Source: an uncultured Flavobacteriales bacterium | Lineage (GTDB): Bacteria > Bacteroidota > Bacteroidia > Flavobacteriales_D > Crocinitomicaceae | Reading direction: 5' to 3' | DNA length: 49,125 nt | Assembly (NCBI GenBank): GCA_913051935.1 | Contig: CAJXCU010000011.1 | Span: 1 to 49,125, forward strand | Part shown: positions 27,706 to 36,794 of the stretch, one piece after another | Layout of the letters: every line of letters starts with the position of its first letter | Position numbering within the stretch: the first letter of the stretch is position 1 | Made by a program: the position numbers and the translations under genes | The notes under the pieces: model-generated | The model's database searches: none | The model's input: the letters and a program-made list of their open reading frames with translations, nothing else | What the model was told of the DNA's origin: nothing

Positions 27706-27746
27706 GTAGTGATTTGATGTCTACTTTGGTCTAAAGAGTAGCCGAA

Positions 27747-29108
27747 ATGAAAGTACATTTTATAGCGATAGGAGGGAGTGCAATGCACAATTTAGCAATT
27801 GCATTGAGCCGAAAAGGAATAACTGTTTCAGGTTCAGATGATGAGATTTTTGAGCCTTCAAAATCACGTTTGGAACAACAAGGGATACTACCTGCAACCA
27901 TAGGGTGGAATCCAAATGTTATTGATGATACTATAGATGCTGTTATTCTCGGAATGCATGCGCGGGAGGATAACCCAGAATTGTTGGCTGCAAAAGAAAA
28001 GTCGATTCCGATTTACTCTTATCCCGAGTATCTCTATGAGCAGAGTAAAGATAAAAAACGAATTGTCATTGGAGGAAGTCATGGAAAAACGACGATTACT
28101 TCAATGTTATTACATGTTTGTAAAAAACGGCAACTAAATGTTGATTATATGGTCGGTGCTCAGCTCGATGGTTATGATTGTATGGTTAAACTGTCTGAAG
28201 AATCGGAAACTATGATTTTGGAAGGCGATGAATACTTAAGCTCTCCCATTGATAGAAGGCCAAAATTTCATTTATATAAACCTCATGTTGCACTGATTAG
28301 TGGCATTGCATGGGACCATATAAATGTTTTTCCAACTTTTGAAAATTATGTTGAACAATTTGATATTTTTTGTTCTGTAATAGAGAGGAATGGAAGCCTA
28401 GTATACAATAATGAGGACGATGAGGTAGCGAATTTAGCAGTAAAATACAATGGAGAATTAAATCTTCAACCATACGGTATACCGCAATTTGAGGTCAATC
28501 AAGATGGAACAATTGTTGTGCTTAACCAGAAAAGGTATCCATTAGAAATATTTGGAAGCCACAATCTTCAGAATATGATGGGCGCTATGCATCTTGCGGA
28601 ACATTTAGGCATTGATAATGATATTTTTTTATCATCAATGTCTGATTTTACAGGAGCGGGGAAAAGATTACAGAAGGTCGTTGAAAATGAATCATTTGTA
28701 ATGTTTAAGGATTTTGCGCACTCCCCTTCAAAGCTAAATGCGACTACGCAAGCTGTAAAAGAACAATTCGGAAATCGAAAGCTTATCGCTTGTATGGAAT
28801 TACATACTTTTTCATCTTTGCGAAAAGATTTCCTTCCATTATACAAAGGTTGCATGGAATCTGCTGATCACGCCTTGGTATATTATAGTCCAGAAGTCGT
28901 TTTACATAAAAAACTTGAACCATTGAAAAAAGAAGAGGTTCAGCGCGCATTTGGTGGAAATATAATTGTGGTAAATACGACTGAGGAAGTTTTGCGATTT
29001 GTGAAACACTTGAAAAGTGAAAATTCAGTTTTACTTATGATGTCTTCAGGTAATTTTGATAGAATTGATTATGAAGCGCTAGGTGCGGAGTTGTCCGAAT
29101 GCCCCTGA
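27747..29108 (+). CDS. mpl: Mpl-like Mur ligase (UDP-MurNAc:tripeptide ligase)
   Basis: This 453-residue Mur ligase has three domains: a UDP-binding N-terminal domain opening KVHFIAIGGSAMHNLAIAL, an ATP domain with the P-loop GGSHGKTT (109-116) and EGDEYLSSPIDRRPKF, and a C-terminal domain with FKDFAHSPSKLNATTQAVKEQF. The features favour Mpl, which reattaches the recycled tripeptide to UDP-MurNAc, over MurC; Bacteroidota enzymes of this group are often labelled peptidoglycan synthetase. With murQ and NlpC/P60 elsewhere in the window it fits wall recycling. A -7-like TACTTTGG (one base off TAnnTTTG) lies about 20 nt upstream. The last 40 nt overlap the convergent DUF4199 gene. Confidence 0.8.
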   Translation: MKVHFIAIGGSAMHNLAIALSRKGITVSGSDDEIFEPSKSRLEQQGILPATIGWNPNVIDDTIDAVILGMHAREDNPELLAAKEKSIPIYSYPEYLYEQSKDKKRIVIGGSHGKTTITSMLLHVCKKRQLNVDYMVGAQLDGYDCMVKLSEESETMILEGDEYLSSPIDRRPKFHLYKPHVALISGIAWDHINVFPTFENYVEQFDIFCSVIERNGSLVYNNEDDEVANLAVKYNGELNLQPYGIPQFEVNQDGTIVVLNQKRYPLEIFGSHNLQNMMGAMHLAEHLGIDNDIFLSSMSDFTGAGKRLQKVVENESFVMFKDFAHSPSKLNATTQAVKEQFGNRKLIACMELHTFSSLRKDFLPLYKGCMESADHALVYYSPEVVLHKKLEPLKKEEVQRAFGGNIIVVNTTEEVLRFVKHLKSENSVLLMMSSGNFDRIDYEALGAELSECP

Positions 29109-29659
29109 AAAATAAATTTTCTCATGATGAGGGTAACAAAAATACTATATGTTGTGCTTAATAAGAGCATGGCAAGTAGGGATAGACTCATGGTGGGGCC
29201 TGGCGCATAGTTAGAAATGGGTCCTTGCATCATTTGAATTTTTATCTCCTCTTTCTGCATGAATTTAAAGTTCTCGTTAGATTGTTTTAATTTTCTAAGA
29301 AGTTCTTCATCATTTAATTGCGCTTCGATATGATTTTCGGCTTGTGATATTTGATGTCGATTAAATTCAGGATCAACGCTACCGTAATAAAAATAAATAA
29401 AAACTGATACGATTATCGTATAAGGTAACGCCGAGGACATCGCGTTTTTGATATCTGTTAAAATACTTGTGTCATTTCGATTGAACCTTTTCTGAAAGTA
29501 TAACGAGCAAAAAATAGCAAGCAATAAAAACAATATATTAATCATCACTGATGGTATTATATTGTATCGCATTTCTCCTGTTGCGAATAAGAAAAAAATT
29601 AACTTAAATACAATCCAACCTGCCGCGAATAAGATGCCGATGAGAACCGGTTTTTTCAT
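29069..29659 (-). CDS. DUF4199-like membrane protein
   Basis: This 196-residue protein has four predicted membrane helices (about 4-26, 34-54, 77-96 and 155-180). An extramembrane helical segment between helices three and four is rich in Glu, Gln and Lys (NHIEAQLNDEELLRKLKQSNENF). This layout is that of DUF4199 proteins of Bacteroidota, whose function is unknown. The start codon lies 1 nt after the rho stop codon, so it is translated from the rho transcript. Its 3' end overlaps mpl on the opposite strand by 40 nt. Confidence 0.8.
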   Translation of the reverse strand: MKKPVLIGILFAAGWIVFKLIFFLFATGEMRYNIIPSVMINILFLLLAIFCSLYFQKRFNRNDTSILTDIKNAMSSALPYTIIVSVFIYFYYGSVDPEFNRHQISQAENHIEAQLNDEELLRKLKQSNENFKFMQKEEIKIQMMQGPISNYAPGPTMSLSLLAMLLLSTTYSIFVTLIMRKFIFQGHSDNSAPSAS

Positions 29660-29660
29660 A

Positions 29661-31166
29661 TTAGCTATTCATAGAGATCAAGAATTCCTCATTGGAAACT
29701 GTATTTTCCATGTGGTTCTTTAAAAACTCCATTGCTTCAACTGGGTTCATGTCGGCAATGAACTTACGCATTAGCCATATACGTTGCATTACATCTTTGC
29801 TAAGTAGTAGGTCCTCTCGTCTTGTTCCCGAGGCAGTAATGTCGATGGCAGGGTAAATTCTTCGATTTGAGATTTTACGATCCAATTGTAACTCCATATT
29901 ACCAGTTCCCTTGAATTCTTCAAAAATGACCTCGTCCATTTTAGAACCGGTTTCAGTTAGTGCGGTTGCTAGAATGGATAGAGAACCACCATTTTCAATT
30001 TTTCTTGCTGAACCAAAGAACCTTTTAGGTTTGTGTAGTGCATTTGCATCAACACCCCCCGATAGTACCTTTCCAGAGGCAGGTGAAACCGTATTGTAAG
30101 CTCGAGCCAATCTTGTAATTGAATCAAGTAAAATACAAACATCGTGACCACATTCGACCATTCTTTTTGCTTTTTCTAATACAATATTTGCGACTTTAAC
30201 ATGACGGTCCGCAGGTTCATCAAATGTGGAAGCAATAACCTCTGCTTTAACACTTCTGGCCATATCGGTAACTTCCTCCGGTCGTTCGTCGATGAGCAAA
30301 ACAATAAGGTAGGTTTCAGGATGATTTGCGGCGATGGCATTTGCAACATCTTTTAGGAGCATTGTTTTACCTGTTTTAGGCTGCGCTACGATCATTCCTC
30401 TTTGTCCTTTACCAATGGGACAGAATAAGTCCATAATTCTTGTAGAAAGAGAATCTTGCTTATGACCTGTTAGTTTGAATTTTTCAGACGGAAATAATGG
30501 AGTTAGATATTGAAATGGAACTCTATCCCTTATGTATGATGGATCTCTACCATTGATTGATTCAACACGGACCAATGGGAAGAATTTTTCACCCTCTTTC
30601 GGTGGACGAATCGTTCCCTTGACTGTATCGCCAGTTTTTAGACCAAATAGCTTGACCTGGTTCTGAGACACATAAATATCATCTGGCGAAGGTAAATAAT
30701 TGTAGTCAGATGACCTCAGAAAACCGTAGCCATCTTGTATAACCTCTAAAACTCCTTCCGCCGAAACAATACCAACTAAGTCATAGTTACTCTTGTTATC
30801 CTTGTTTTTGTGGTCTTTAGAATGATTTTCTTTGTGATTTGATTTTTGCTCATCTCTGCGTTGGGGTCGTTCTTCATTTGATGGTCTTTCCTCTTTTTTC
30901 TTCCCTCCCGATTCTTTCTTAATTTCTGCCTTTACATCTTCTGTTTCAGTTTTTGTATCTTTTATTGAAGCGTCTGTTGTTGTCTCTTTTGTATTCGTTG
31001 ATTCAGCTTCTTTTGTTTCTTGAACCGGAGCCTCAACTTTAATGCGTTTTCTTGTTCTCTTTTTTACTGGTGCTGGTTTTTGATCTCCTTCTTTTGAAGC
31101 ATCTTTTGCATCATTGGTTGAGTTCGTTAACAAGTCTTTTGAATCTTCAGCGGATGAATTTTCCAT
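29661..31166 (-). CDS. rho: Transcription termination factor Rho with long charged N-terminus
   Basis: Rho is the hexameric RNA helicase that ends transcription at Rho-dependent sites. This copy has 501 residues against 419 in E. coli. The excess is an unstructured Lys/Glu/Thr-rich N-terminal region (about 1-125), common in this phylum. The RNA-binding cold-shock fold (about 130-205, [30 protein letters not shown]) is intact. So are the Walker A site AQPKTGKT (261-268), the Walker B region ([13 protein letters not shown]), the Q-loop neighbourhood ([18 protein letters not shown]) and the R-loop region. A leader of up to about 190 nt precedes it without a clear TAnnTTTG box. DUF4199 follows after 1 nt. 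Confidence 0.97.
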   Translation of the reverse strand: MENSSAEDSKDLLTNSTNDAKDASKEGDQKPAPVKKRTRKRIKVEAPVQETKEAESTNTKETTTDASIKDTKTETEDVKAEIKKESGGKKKEERPSNEERPQRRDEQKSNHKENHSKDHKNKDNKSNYDLVGIVSAEGVLEVIQDGYGFLRSSDYNYLPSPDDIYVSQNQVKLFGLKTGDTVKGTIRPPKEGEKFFPLVRVESINGRDPSYIRDRVPFQYLTPLFPSEKFKLTGHKQDSLSTRIMDLFCPIGKGQRGMIVAQPKTGKTMLLKDVANAIAANHPETYLIVLLIDERPEEVTDMARSVKAEVIASTFDEPADRHVKVANIVLEKAKRMVECGHDVCILLDSITRLARAYNTVSPASGKVLSGGVDANALHKPKRFFGSARKIENGGSLSILATALTETGSKMDEVIFEEFKGTGNMELQLDRKISNRRIYPAIDITASGTRREDLLLSKDVMQRIWLMRKFIADMNPVEAMEFLKNHMENTVSNEEFLISMNS

Positions 31167-31359
31167 TATTTATGAGTTGATTTTAAGATATGATCGACGG
31201 AAATCGTCGGGTATTTTTTGTCGTTATAATTACTTCAATAAAGTTAGTCTATTCGTTATATTTTTTTAGGAACAGAGAAGGAAATGAAAGGCTCAGAACT
31301 TTGCCAATTCGATACAAGTTTAGCAAAAACCTTTCACATACCAATGAAAATAAAAGAAA

Positions 31360-32625
31360 TTATGTTTTTCTTTTCTTCTTTTTAGCGGCAGGAAATAATA
31401 TGTTATTTAGAATTAGTCGGTATCCCGGAGAGTTAGGGTGTAAATTAAGGTCTGTTGGTGGATCTCCAACAAAATGCTGATAATCCTCGGGGTCGTGACC
31501 TCCATAAAAAGTCCAAGTGCCTTGTCCCATTTCACCATGGATGTATCGGGCAGTCTCCGCTGCTTTAGTTTCTCCTAAAATCAATACGCTAGATTTAATG
31601 AGATTTTTTTTAAAATCAGTGGTTTGGCCCATGAAACCTTTAATAACATTTTGATGGCATTGGGTTAGCATTGTCGGCACAACATCCCATTTTGCAGAAA
31701 AGTCAAATAAGGTGAATTCATCTAGCTCTTTTGGAATGGTTCTATTTGTTCTTAGATACGTTCCATCTATATCGGAGTATTCATAAACCATAGGGTCTTT
31801 GATTAATTTGAAATCTTTGAAAGCAAAAGTTTTTGAATAATCGAGTTCGTGATCGCAATTTGGATGTGATGGGTCTCCATCAAAAACGCTCTCACATATA
31901 TCTGTGTTTTGGGCTGCCAAGGCAATGTCAAAGCTATCTGTACCACTACACATCGTAAATAGAAAACCGCCTCCCAGTACGAAATTTTGGATATTCTTTG
32001 CGACAGAAAGTTTGAGCTCAGATACTTTTTCAAAGCCTAAGAGACTTGCATTTCCTTCCGCTACTTCAATTTGCTCTTGATACCATTTTTGGTAGCGCGC
32101 TGATCTGTAAAATTTACCGTATTGTCCTGTGAAATCTTCGTGGTGTAAATGCAGCCAGTCGTATTCTGGCAACTTACCCATCACAATTGATGAGTCATAA
32201 ATTTTATCGTATGGAATCTCGGCATACTCTAAAACCATCGTAACGGCATCATCCCAAGGCTGTTTGTTCGGTGGAGTATAAACCGCAATTTTTGGAGGTT
32301 TTTCGAGTTGAATAACCTCCATATTTACTTCAGGATTTGCAATTTCATTTTTGATTTGTGTCACCTGTCCCTCTGTGAGTATTTGGTATGAGACTCCTCG
32401 AATCATAAGCTCTTCCTCAATTGATACTAAATGAGGCATTAAAAATGAGCCTCCCTGATAATTTAGTAACCATTCAATACTCACATCTTTTTCAATTACC
32501 CAATAGGCGATTCCGTATGCCTTTAGATGGTTTTTTTGTTTCTCACCCATGAAAACAAGAATCTGAGTAGCGTTTGAATACGAACAGCAAAGAAAAAAAA
32601 TGAAAAAGAAAAGACGAAGCCTCAT
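31360..32625 (-). CDS. Exported Bacteroidota protein commonly mislabelled asparagine synthetase B
   Basis: This 421-residue protein starts at ATG 32625, 1 nt after the dnaB stop, and has a signal peptide (about 1-19). It belongs to a Bacteroidota family that carries the database name asparagine synthetase B: QKNHLKAYGIAYW, WLLNYQGGSFL, KQPWDDAVTMVLEYAEIPYDKIYD and YDWLHLHHEDFTGQYGKFY are its hallmarks. None of the AsnB domains is visible: there is no N-terminal Cys nucleophile and no SGGxDS ATP motif. The name should therefore not be trusted. GGGFLFTMCSG and the Cys-rich FDGDPSHPNCDHEL stretch could form a glutamine-amidotransferase-like pocket, but this is speculative. It is likely co-transcribed with dnaB. 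Confidence 0.75.
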   Translation of the reverse strand: MRLRLFFFIFFLCCSYSNATQILVFMGEKQKNHLKAYGIAYWVIEKDVSIEWLLNYQGGSFLMPHLVSIEEELMIRGVSYQILTEGQVTQIKNEIANPEVNMEVIQLEKPPKIAVYTPPNKQPWDDAVTMVLEYAEIPYDKIYDSSIVMGKLPEYDWLHLHHEDFTGQYGKFYRSARYQKWYQEQIEVAEGNASLLGFEKVSELKLSVAKNIQNFVLGGGFLFTMCSGTDSFDIALAAQNTDICESVFDGDPSHPNCDHELDYSKTFAFKDFKLIKDPMVYEYSDIDGTYLRTNRTIPKELDEFTLFDFSAKWDVVPTMLTQCHQNVIKGFMGQTTDFKKNLIKSSVLILGETKAAETARYIHGEMGQGTWTFYGGHDPEDYQHFVGDPPTDLNLHPNSPGYRLILNNILFPAAKKKKRKT

Positions 32626-32626
32626 A

Positions 32627-34201
32627 TTAAAAATCGTTTTCGTCCATGTCTCTCGTATCGAAATCTCCGAGGTCCTCGGATTCATCTGTTTGGTTCATTT
32701 TACTTTTAAGTGTATAGGTCGAATTTTCAGGATTAAGTGCTTTTGATTTAAGGTCTTCCCCCTGTATTTGTTCGTAATCGGGAATCTCGTTAAGGTTATC
32801 AAAGCGGGCATACTGGTCGATAAAACGTAACCTGACCTTTCCTTGTGCACCATTTCTGTGCTTGGCTACAATAATCTCACCTATTCCTGTATTGTCCTCT
32901 CCTGTATCTCCATCCGTAGTAAATCCATAATAATCTGGCCGATAGATAAAGGAAACAATATCAGCATCTTGTTCGATAGCACCTGATTCTCGAAGGTCAG
33001 AAAGAATAGGTCTTTTATCACCACCGCGTTGTTCAACCGATCTACTGAGCTGAGCGAGTGCAATAATTGGAACATTCAGCTCTTTTGCGATTTCTTTGAT
33101 GGATCTTGAAATGGTTGAGATTTCTTGTTCTCTATTTCCGTTACTTTTTGCGCTTTCACTTGTTTTTGCCGACATCAATTGCAGATAATCAATAATGATT
33201 AAATCAATATCATATTGGGATTTGAGTCTTCTACATTTGGCTCTGAAATCAAATATGCTCAAGCCTGGCGTATCATCAATATAAATCGGAGCGGTGGTTA
33301 GTTTTTTAATTCGTGTATGCAGCTGTTGAAATTCATAATCTTTGAGTGTTCCCTTTCTTAGCTTTTCCCCTGGCAATCTAGCTTCACTTGCAATCAGTCG
33401 TTTGACCAATTGAACACAAGACATTTCAAGAGAGAAAACGGCTACCCCCATATTGTGGTCAACGGCAGTGTTTCTTGCCATTGAAAGAACAAAGGCTGTC
33501 TTACCCATACCAGGTCGTGCAGCGAGGACAATCATATCTGAGCGTTGCCATCCAGCGGTAATTTTGTCTAGGTCGTAAAATCCGGACGGAATGCCTGATA
33601 AACCGTCAGTATTTTTTGCCGCTTTTTCAATTTCATCAATTGCCTCTCGAACGACACTCTGCATTGTCGAGGCCTGCTTACTCATATTCGTTTCAGCAAT
33701 TTTAAAAAGATTAGTTTCTGCATTGTTGAGCAATTCAAAAACGTCTTTGGTATCGTCATAAGCATCCTTGATGATGTCACTACTTACCCGAATCAATTCT
33801 CGTTTAATGTGCTTTTCAGATATAATTCTCGCGTGGTATTGTATGTGCGAGGAGGAGGCAACTCTGTTTGTTAAAGAAGAGATATACGCAGCTCCACCTG
33901 CCGCTTCAAGCTCTCCATTTTTTTGAAGTGCCGCAGAAACAGTTACAAGGTCTATTGGACTTGTGCTGGCGAATAAGGAATGTATCGTTTTGAATATAAT
34001 TTGGTGCTTAGGATCATAAAAGCTATGCTCATTCAAAATATCGATTGTATCGTTGACAGCATCTTTCTCAAGCATCATTGCGCCAAGCACAACCTGCTCA
34101 ACATCAATTGCTTGAGGTGGAAGTTTTCCCATCTCATTGACAACACCTGAAGTGTTCTTTAATCTCTGAATAGGTGTTCTTTTTCCTTCTGTTGCATCCA
34201 T
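32627..34201 (-). CDS. dnaB: Replicative DNA helicase DnaB
   Basis: DnaB (524 residues from ATG 34201) unwinds DNA ahead of the replisome. The N-terminal domain (about 25-130) opens GKLPPQAIDVEQVVLGAMMLEKDAV. The RecA-like C-terminal domain has Walker A ARPGMGKTAFVLSMA, the DDTPGLSIFDFRAKCRRLK stretch, IIDYLQLM (Walker B), LAQLSRSVEQRGGDKRP and SDLRESGAIEQDAD. There is no intein. An in-frame ATG at 34222 lies upstream of the -7 box TATATTTG (34213-34206), so 34201 is preferred. That puts the start codon 4 nt after the box and predicts an almost leaderless mRNA. A third candidate is ATG 34132, just before the conserved domain. DnaA-box-like sites lie upstream. Confidence 0.95.
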   Translation of the reverse strand: MDATEGKRTPIQRLKNTSGVVNEMGKLPPQAIDVEQVVLGAMMLEKDAVNDTIDILNEHSFYDPKHQIIFKTIHSLFASTSPIDLVTVSAALQKNGELEAAGGAAYISSLTNRVASSSHIQYHARIISEKHIKRELIRVSSDIIKDAYDDTKDVFELLNNAETNLFKIAETNMSKQASTMQSVVREAIDEIEKAAKNTDGLSGIPSGFYDLDKITAGWQRSDMIVLAARPGMGKTAFVLSMARNTAVDHNMGVAVFSLEMSCVQLVKRLIASEARLPGEKLRKGTLKDYEFQQLHTRIKKLTTAPIYIDDTPGLSIFDFRAKCRRLKSQYDIDLIIIDYLQLMSAKTSESAKSNGNREQEISTISRSIKEIAKELNVPIIALAQLSRSVEQRGGDKRPILSDLRESGAIEQDADIVSFIYRPDYYGFTTDGDTGEDNTGIGEIIVAKHRNGAQGKVRLRFIDQYARFDNLNEIPDYEQIQGEDLKSKALNPENSTYTLKSKMNQTDESEDLGDFDTRDMDENDF

Positions 34202-34205
34202 AAAA

Positions 34206-34213
34206 CAAATATA
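34206..34213 (-). promoter_or_regulatory. -7 box of dnaB, 4 nt from the start codon
   Basis: Minus-strand TATATTTG is a full match to TAnnTTTG. Only TTTT separates it from ATG 34201, so transcription should begin within a nucleotide or two of the start codon. No matching -33 is seen at 17-23 nt. Confidence 0.5.
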
Positions 34214-34254
34214 GGAATTCATACCTCCAATCTGAGGCGTTTTTAAAATATAAT

Positions 34255-34287
34255 TTATTCACACCTTATCAAATAGGCTTATCAACA
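34255..34287 (+). promoter_or_regulatory. Two DnaA-box-like 9-mers upstream of dnaB
   Basis: TTATTCACA (34255-34263) fits the relaxed DnaA consensus TTWTNCACA exactly, and TTATCAACA (34279-34287) differs from TTATCCACA at one base. Both lie in the 95-nt gap between nth and dnaB, 42-74 nt upstream of the dnaB -7 box. Binding by DnaA is inference. Confidence 0.4.
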
Positions 34288-34296
34288 TTTGTTGAT

Positions 34297-34941
34297 TCAT
34301 TTAAGCTCCTTAAGTGCTTTTTTTGTTCCTATTTTTACTGTTATGTAATCAATTTCTTTCCTAGGGCTTCGGGCTGGAGAGTAAGCTCTCCCGTAAAATA
34401 TAATTTGCAAATGCAGTTTGTTCCACGTATTGATTGGGAAAATTCTCTTCGCATCTTTTTCCGTTTGGACAACATTTTTGCCACTCGTTATTCCCCATCT
34501 TGTAAGTAGTCTGTGGATATGCGTATCTACAGGAAACGCAGGCTCACCAAATGCTTGAGAAACGACAACTGATGCTGTCTTATGACCGACACCAGGCAGT
34601 TCTTCTAGCAGCTCCATTTTTTTCGGCACGGCTCCATTGTATTTGTCTACTAGGATATTTGACAATTCCCAAATTGCTTGCGATTTTCTTGGTGAAAGTC
34701 CGCATGGTCGAATAATCGATCGAATCTCTTCTACGTCTTGTTTGCTCATATCGAATGGATTATCCGCCAGCTCAAATAGTTTGGGCGTTATTTTATTTAC
34801 TCGTTCATCTGTGCATTGGGCAGAGAGTAAAACTGCTATGAGTAGTGTAAAAGGATCTTTATGGTCAAGTGGAACAGGGGTTTCCGGATAAAGACTTTCC
34901 AACTCGTTAATAATATACTTTGCTTTTTCTTTCTTTGTCAT
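34297..34941 (-). CDS. nth: Endonuclease III lacking the iron-sulfur cluster cysteines
   Basis: Nth (214 residues) removes oxidised pyrimidines from DNA and nicks the resulting site. The helix-hairpin-helix ELPGVGHKTAS contains catalytic Lys121, and FPVDTHIHRL contains Asp139, the equivalents of Lys120 and Asp138 of E. coli. The C-terminal region that normally holds four cysteines ligating a [4Fe-4S] cluster (C-x6-C-x2-C-x5-C) reads GRAYSPARSPRKEIDYI with no cysteine. The whole protein has only two, at 43 and 80. Catalysis should be retained, since clusterless members of this superfamily exist. It starts 1 nt after the stop of the J-domain gene and ends the dnaX-menE-J-domain-nth run. Confidence 0.93.
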   Translation of the reverse strand: MTKKEKAKYIINELESLYPETPVPLDHKDPFTLLIAVLLSAQCTDERVNKITPKLFELADNPFDMSKQDVEEIRSIIRPCGLSPRKSQAIWELSNILVDKYNGAVPKKMELLEELPGVGHKTASVVVSQAFGEPAFPVDTHIHRLLTRWGITSGKNVVQTEKDAKRIFPINTWNKLHLQIIFYGRAYSPARSPRKEIDYITVKIGTKKALKELK

Positions 34942-34942
34942 T

Positions 34943-35779
34943 TTAAATTATTCCAAATGTAAGGGTTCGTATTATGGTTGGATGCTGAACGATGAAATAA
35001 ATCAACCACGGTGTAGTAACAATTAGAGTTAGGTAATGAAAAAAGACGAACCATCCTGTGTTTTTTCTCATTATAGTGTAAAAGAATAGCGGTATTAACG
35101 AAATAAAAAGAACAATTTGGTATCCCCAGTAGAAGCTGGGTCCCATCGGTGAATATGATACTCTTTGATAAAATGAAACCCCTTCATGAAGGTATGCGAT
35201 AAACAAACCTTGCTTTAAGTATCTGCTTTGAAAAAGGACAAATTCGGTTTTGAACCTTATACTCGAGTGTTTTTCATTTTCCATGACGGTGAATGGGCCT
35301 TCTGGTGTGATAATTTCGGCATTTGCAGAATAATTTTTTAGACTAGTAATAGCCACAATTCTTTGTGTAGGTTCTGCGCGTTGGTCGGCGATTGTAAAAA
35401 GACTAACGATTACCCCCATGATCAGGTTCATTCGAATCCAATTCCTTCTCCAACCTTTGCGAAGGCTTTGGTAAAAAATTTCAATCTCTTGTGCCTTTTT
35501 TGCTTGTCTCTGAGCATATCTTATTCGGCTTTCTTTTTTGTACTTATCCCATCTATCTGCCTTGGAAGACCGGCGATTAGTACTAGCTTTATTTTTTGGT
35601 TTCGGATCTATTAGTGCCTCATATGCCTGGTTAACTTCAAGATATTTTTCATGTGCATGCGGATCTTTTGTGACATCTGGATGATACAGTTTTACTAATT
35701 TTCTGTAGCTCCTTTTAATCTGAGCCTTACTCGCACCTTCTGGCAGATTTAGAATTTCATAATATGTTTTTCCAGGCAC
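34943..35779 (-). CDS. Membrane-anchored J-domain protein
   Basis: This 278-residue protein begins with a J domain (about 4-60, TYYEILNLPEGASKAQIKRSYRKLVKLYHPDVTKDP) containing the HPD motif at 33-35 that stimulates DnaK ATPase. A basic linker (about 62-110) follows, then a membrane helix near 112-130, a domain of about 80 residues, and two more helices near 210-235 and 243-268. It is not a full DnaJ: it lacks the Gly/Phe region and zinc repeats. A co-chaperone acting at the inner membrane is likely. It overlaps the 3' end of menE by 23 nt and is followed by nth after 1 nt. Confidence 0.88.
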   Translation of the reverse strand: MPGKTYYEILNLPEGASKAQIKRSYRKLVKLYHPDVTKDPHAHEKYLEVNQAYEALIDPKPKNKASTNRRSSKADRWDKYKKESRIRYAQRQAKKAQEIEIFYQSLRKGWRRNWIRMNLIMGVIVSLFTIADQRAEPTQRIVAITSLKNYSANAEIITPEGPFTVMENEKHSSIRFKTEFVLFQSRYLKQGLFIAYLHEGVSFYQRVSYSPMGPSFYWGYQIVLFISLIPLFFYTIMRKNTGWFVFFHYLTLIVTTPWLIYFIVQHPTIIRTLTFGII

Positions 35780-36794
35780 AACTTTTAATTTTTGCTACAG
35801 TTTTGACTCTATCTATTTTTCCATTTGAAGTTTGCGAAAACTCATGAATAAAAACATATACTTTCGGAATTTCAAATGGGTGCAGGATTCCAAAAAAATC
35901 CTCTTTAGAAATACCCTTTAAAATCTTTTCCTTCAATAAAATAAGACCAATTTTCTCCCCAAATTCCTCATCTATGATCCCTGTAACCATACAAACTCGA
36001 TTTAAGTGCAGTTGGATCTTTGCTTCTAGCTTTTCGGGCGAAACTTTATAACCACCTGTGTTGATTATAAAATCGGACCTTCCAATCCATTTGAAAGTAA
36101 ACGGATTTATGAGTTCCACTAAATCATTTGTTGTTATAAGCTCAGCCTGTATTTTTGGATAGCTTATTGACAAGCAGCCTTCTTTTTGACGAAAGGAAAC
36201 TCCACTTATTGCCTTGTAGTATTGCTCTCCTTGGTAGCCTGATCTTTTCAAAGCTACATGTGTTGCGGTTTCTGTCATTCCATAGCTTTGATAAATAGAG
36301 ATATGATTGGAAATTAAAAGCTGCTCGATTTCTGTTGATAAAGCAGCTCCACCAACGAGTATACATCTTGATTTCTTCAAAGCCATAATTCCCTTATTAG
36401 TTGAAAGTAATCCTTGAAGCTGTTTAGGAAAGAGGGCAATGAATTCAGTAGCTTCGATCAACGCTGATAGGGAAGAACTTACAGGTAATACTTTTAATTC
36501 AAGTCCGGCCATCATCGCACGTACAAGCATCATTTTACCTGCGATAAAGTCGATTGACATACACAGTATTGCAGTTTCTTTTGGCTTCAACTTGAAGAAA
36601 TCGATAGTTTTTTTGGCAGAAACTGCCAATGATGTTTTTAAAATTTCTATTTGCTTCGGTGTTCCTGTTGAACCAGATGTTGTACACAAAATACTTGAGG
36701 AGTCATCTCTGAGGATTGACAAAAAAGCTTCTATTTTTTCTTCTTGATCCTGTGCGACGTAGCTTATTTTAAAATCCTTATGTTCTGCAATCAT
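35757..36794 (-). CDS. menE: O-succinylbenzoate-CoA ligase-like AMP-binding enzyme (MenE)
   Basis: This 345-residue short acyl-adenylate enzyme has the phosphate loop CTTSGSTGTPKQIEI (37-51), SYGMTETATHVAL, the hinge WIGRSDFIINTGGYKVSPEKLE and the C-terminal SNGKIDRVK with the catalytic Lys. The compact size and these motifs match Bacteroidota MenE, which makes OSB-CoA in menaquinone synthesis. No other men gene is adjacent, so the substrate is assigned by family only. The start ATG shares one base with the stop of the dnaX -1 frame (TAATG), a junction typical of translational coupling. Its output may therefore depend on ribosomes that read the long tau form of dnaX. Confidence 0.85.
   Translation of the reverse strand: MIAEHKDFKISYVAQDQEEKIEAFLSILRDDSSSILCTTSGSTGTPKQIEILKTSLAVSAKKTIDFFKLKPKETAILCMSIDFIAGKMMLVRAMMAGLELKVLPVSSSLSALIEATEFIALFPKQLQGLLSTNKGIMALKKSRCILVGGAALSTEIEQLLISNHISIYQSYGMTETATHVALKRSGYQGEQYYKAISGVSFRQKEGCLSISYPKIQAELITTNDLVELINPFTFKWIGRSDFIINTGGYKVSPEKLEAKIQLHLNRVCMVTGIIDEEFGEKIGLILLKEKILKGISKEDFFGILHPFEIPKVYVFIHEFSQTSNGKIDRVKTVAKIKSCAWKNIL

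Noticed and set aside
31195-31209. CGACG-GAAAT-CGTCG hairpin in the rho leader as an attenuator
   Set aside because: The stem has 5 bp, and on the minus strand it is not followed by a T tract. Rho autoregulation cannot be read from this.
31190-31480. 96-codon plus-strand frame in and beyond the rho leader
   Set aside because: It runs antisense into the end of the exported asparagine-synthetase-named gene, its composition is poor and it has no likeness to any family.
34281-34296. ATCAAC-ATTT-GTTGAT palindrome as nth terminator
   Set aside because: There is no T tract on the minus strand. It is better explained by the DnaA-box-like TTATCAACA that overlaps it.
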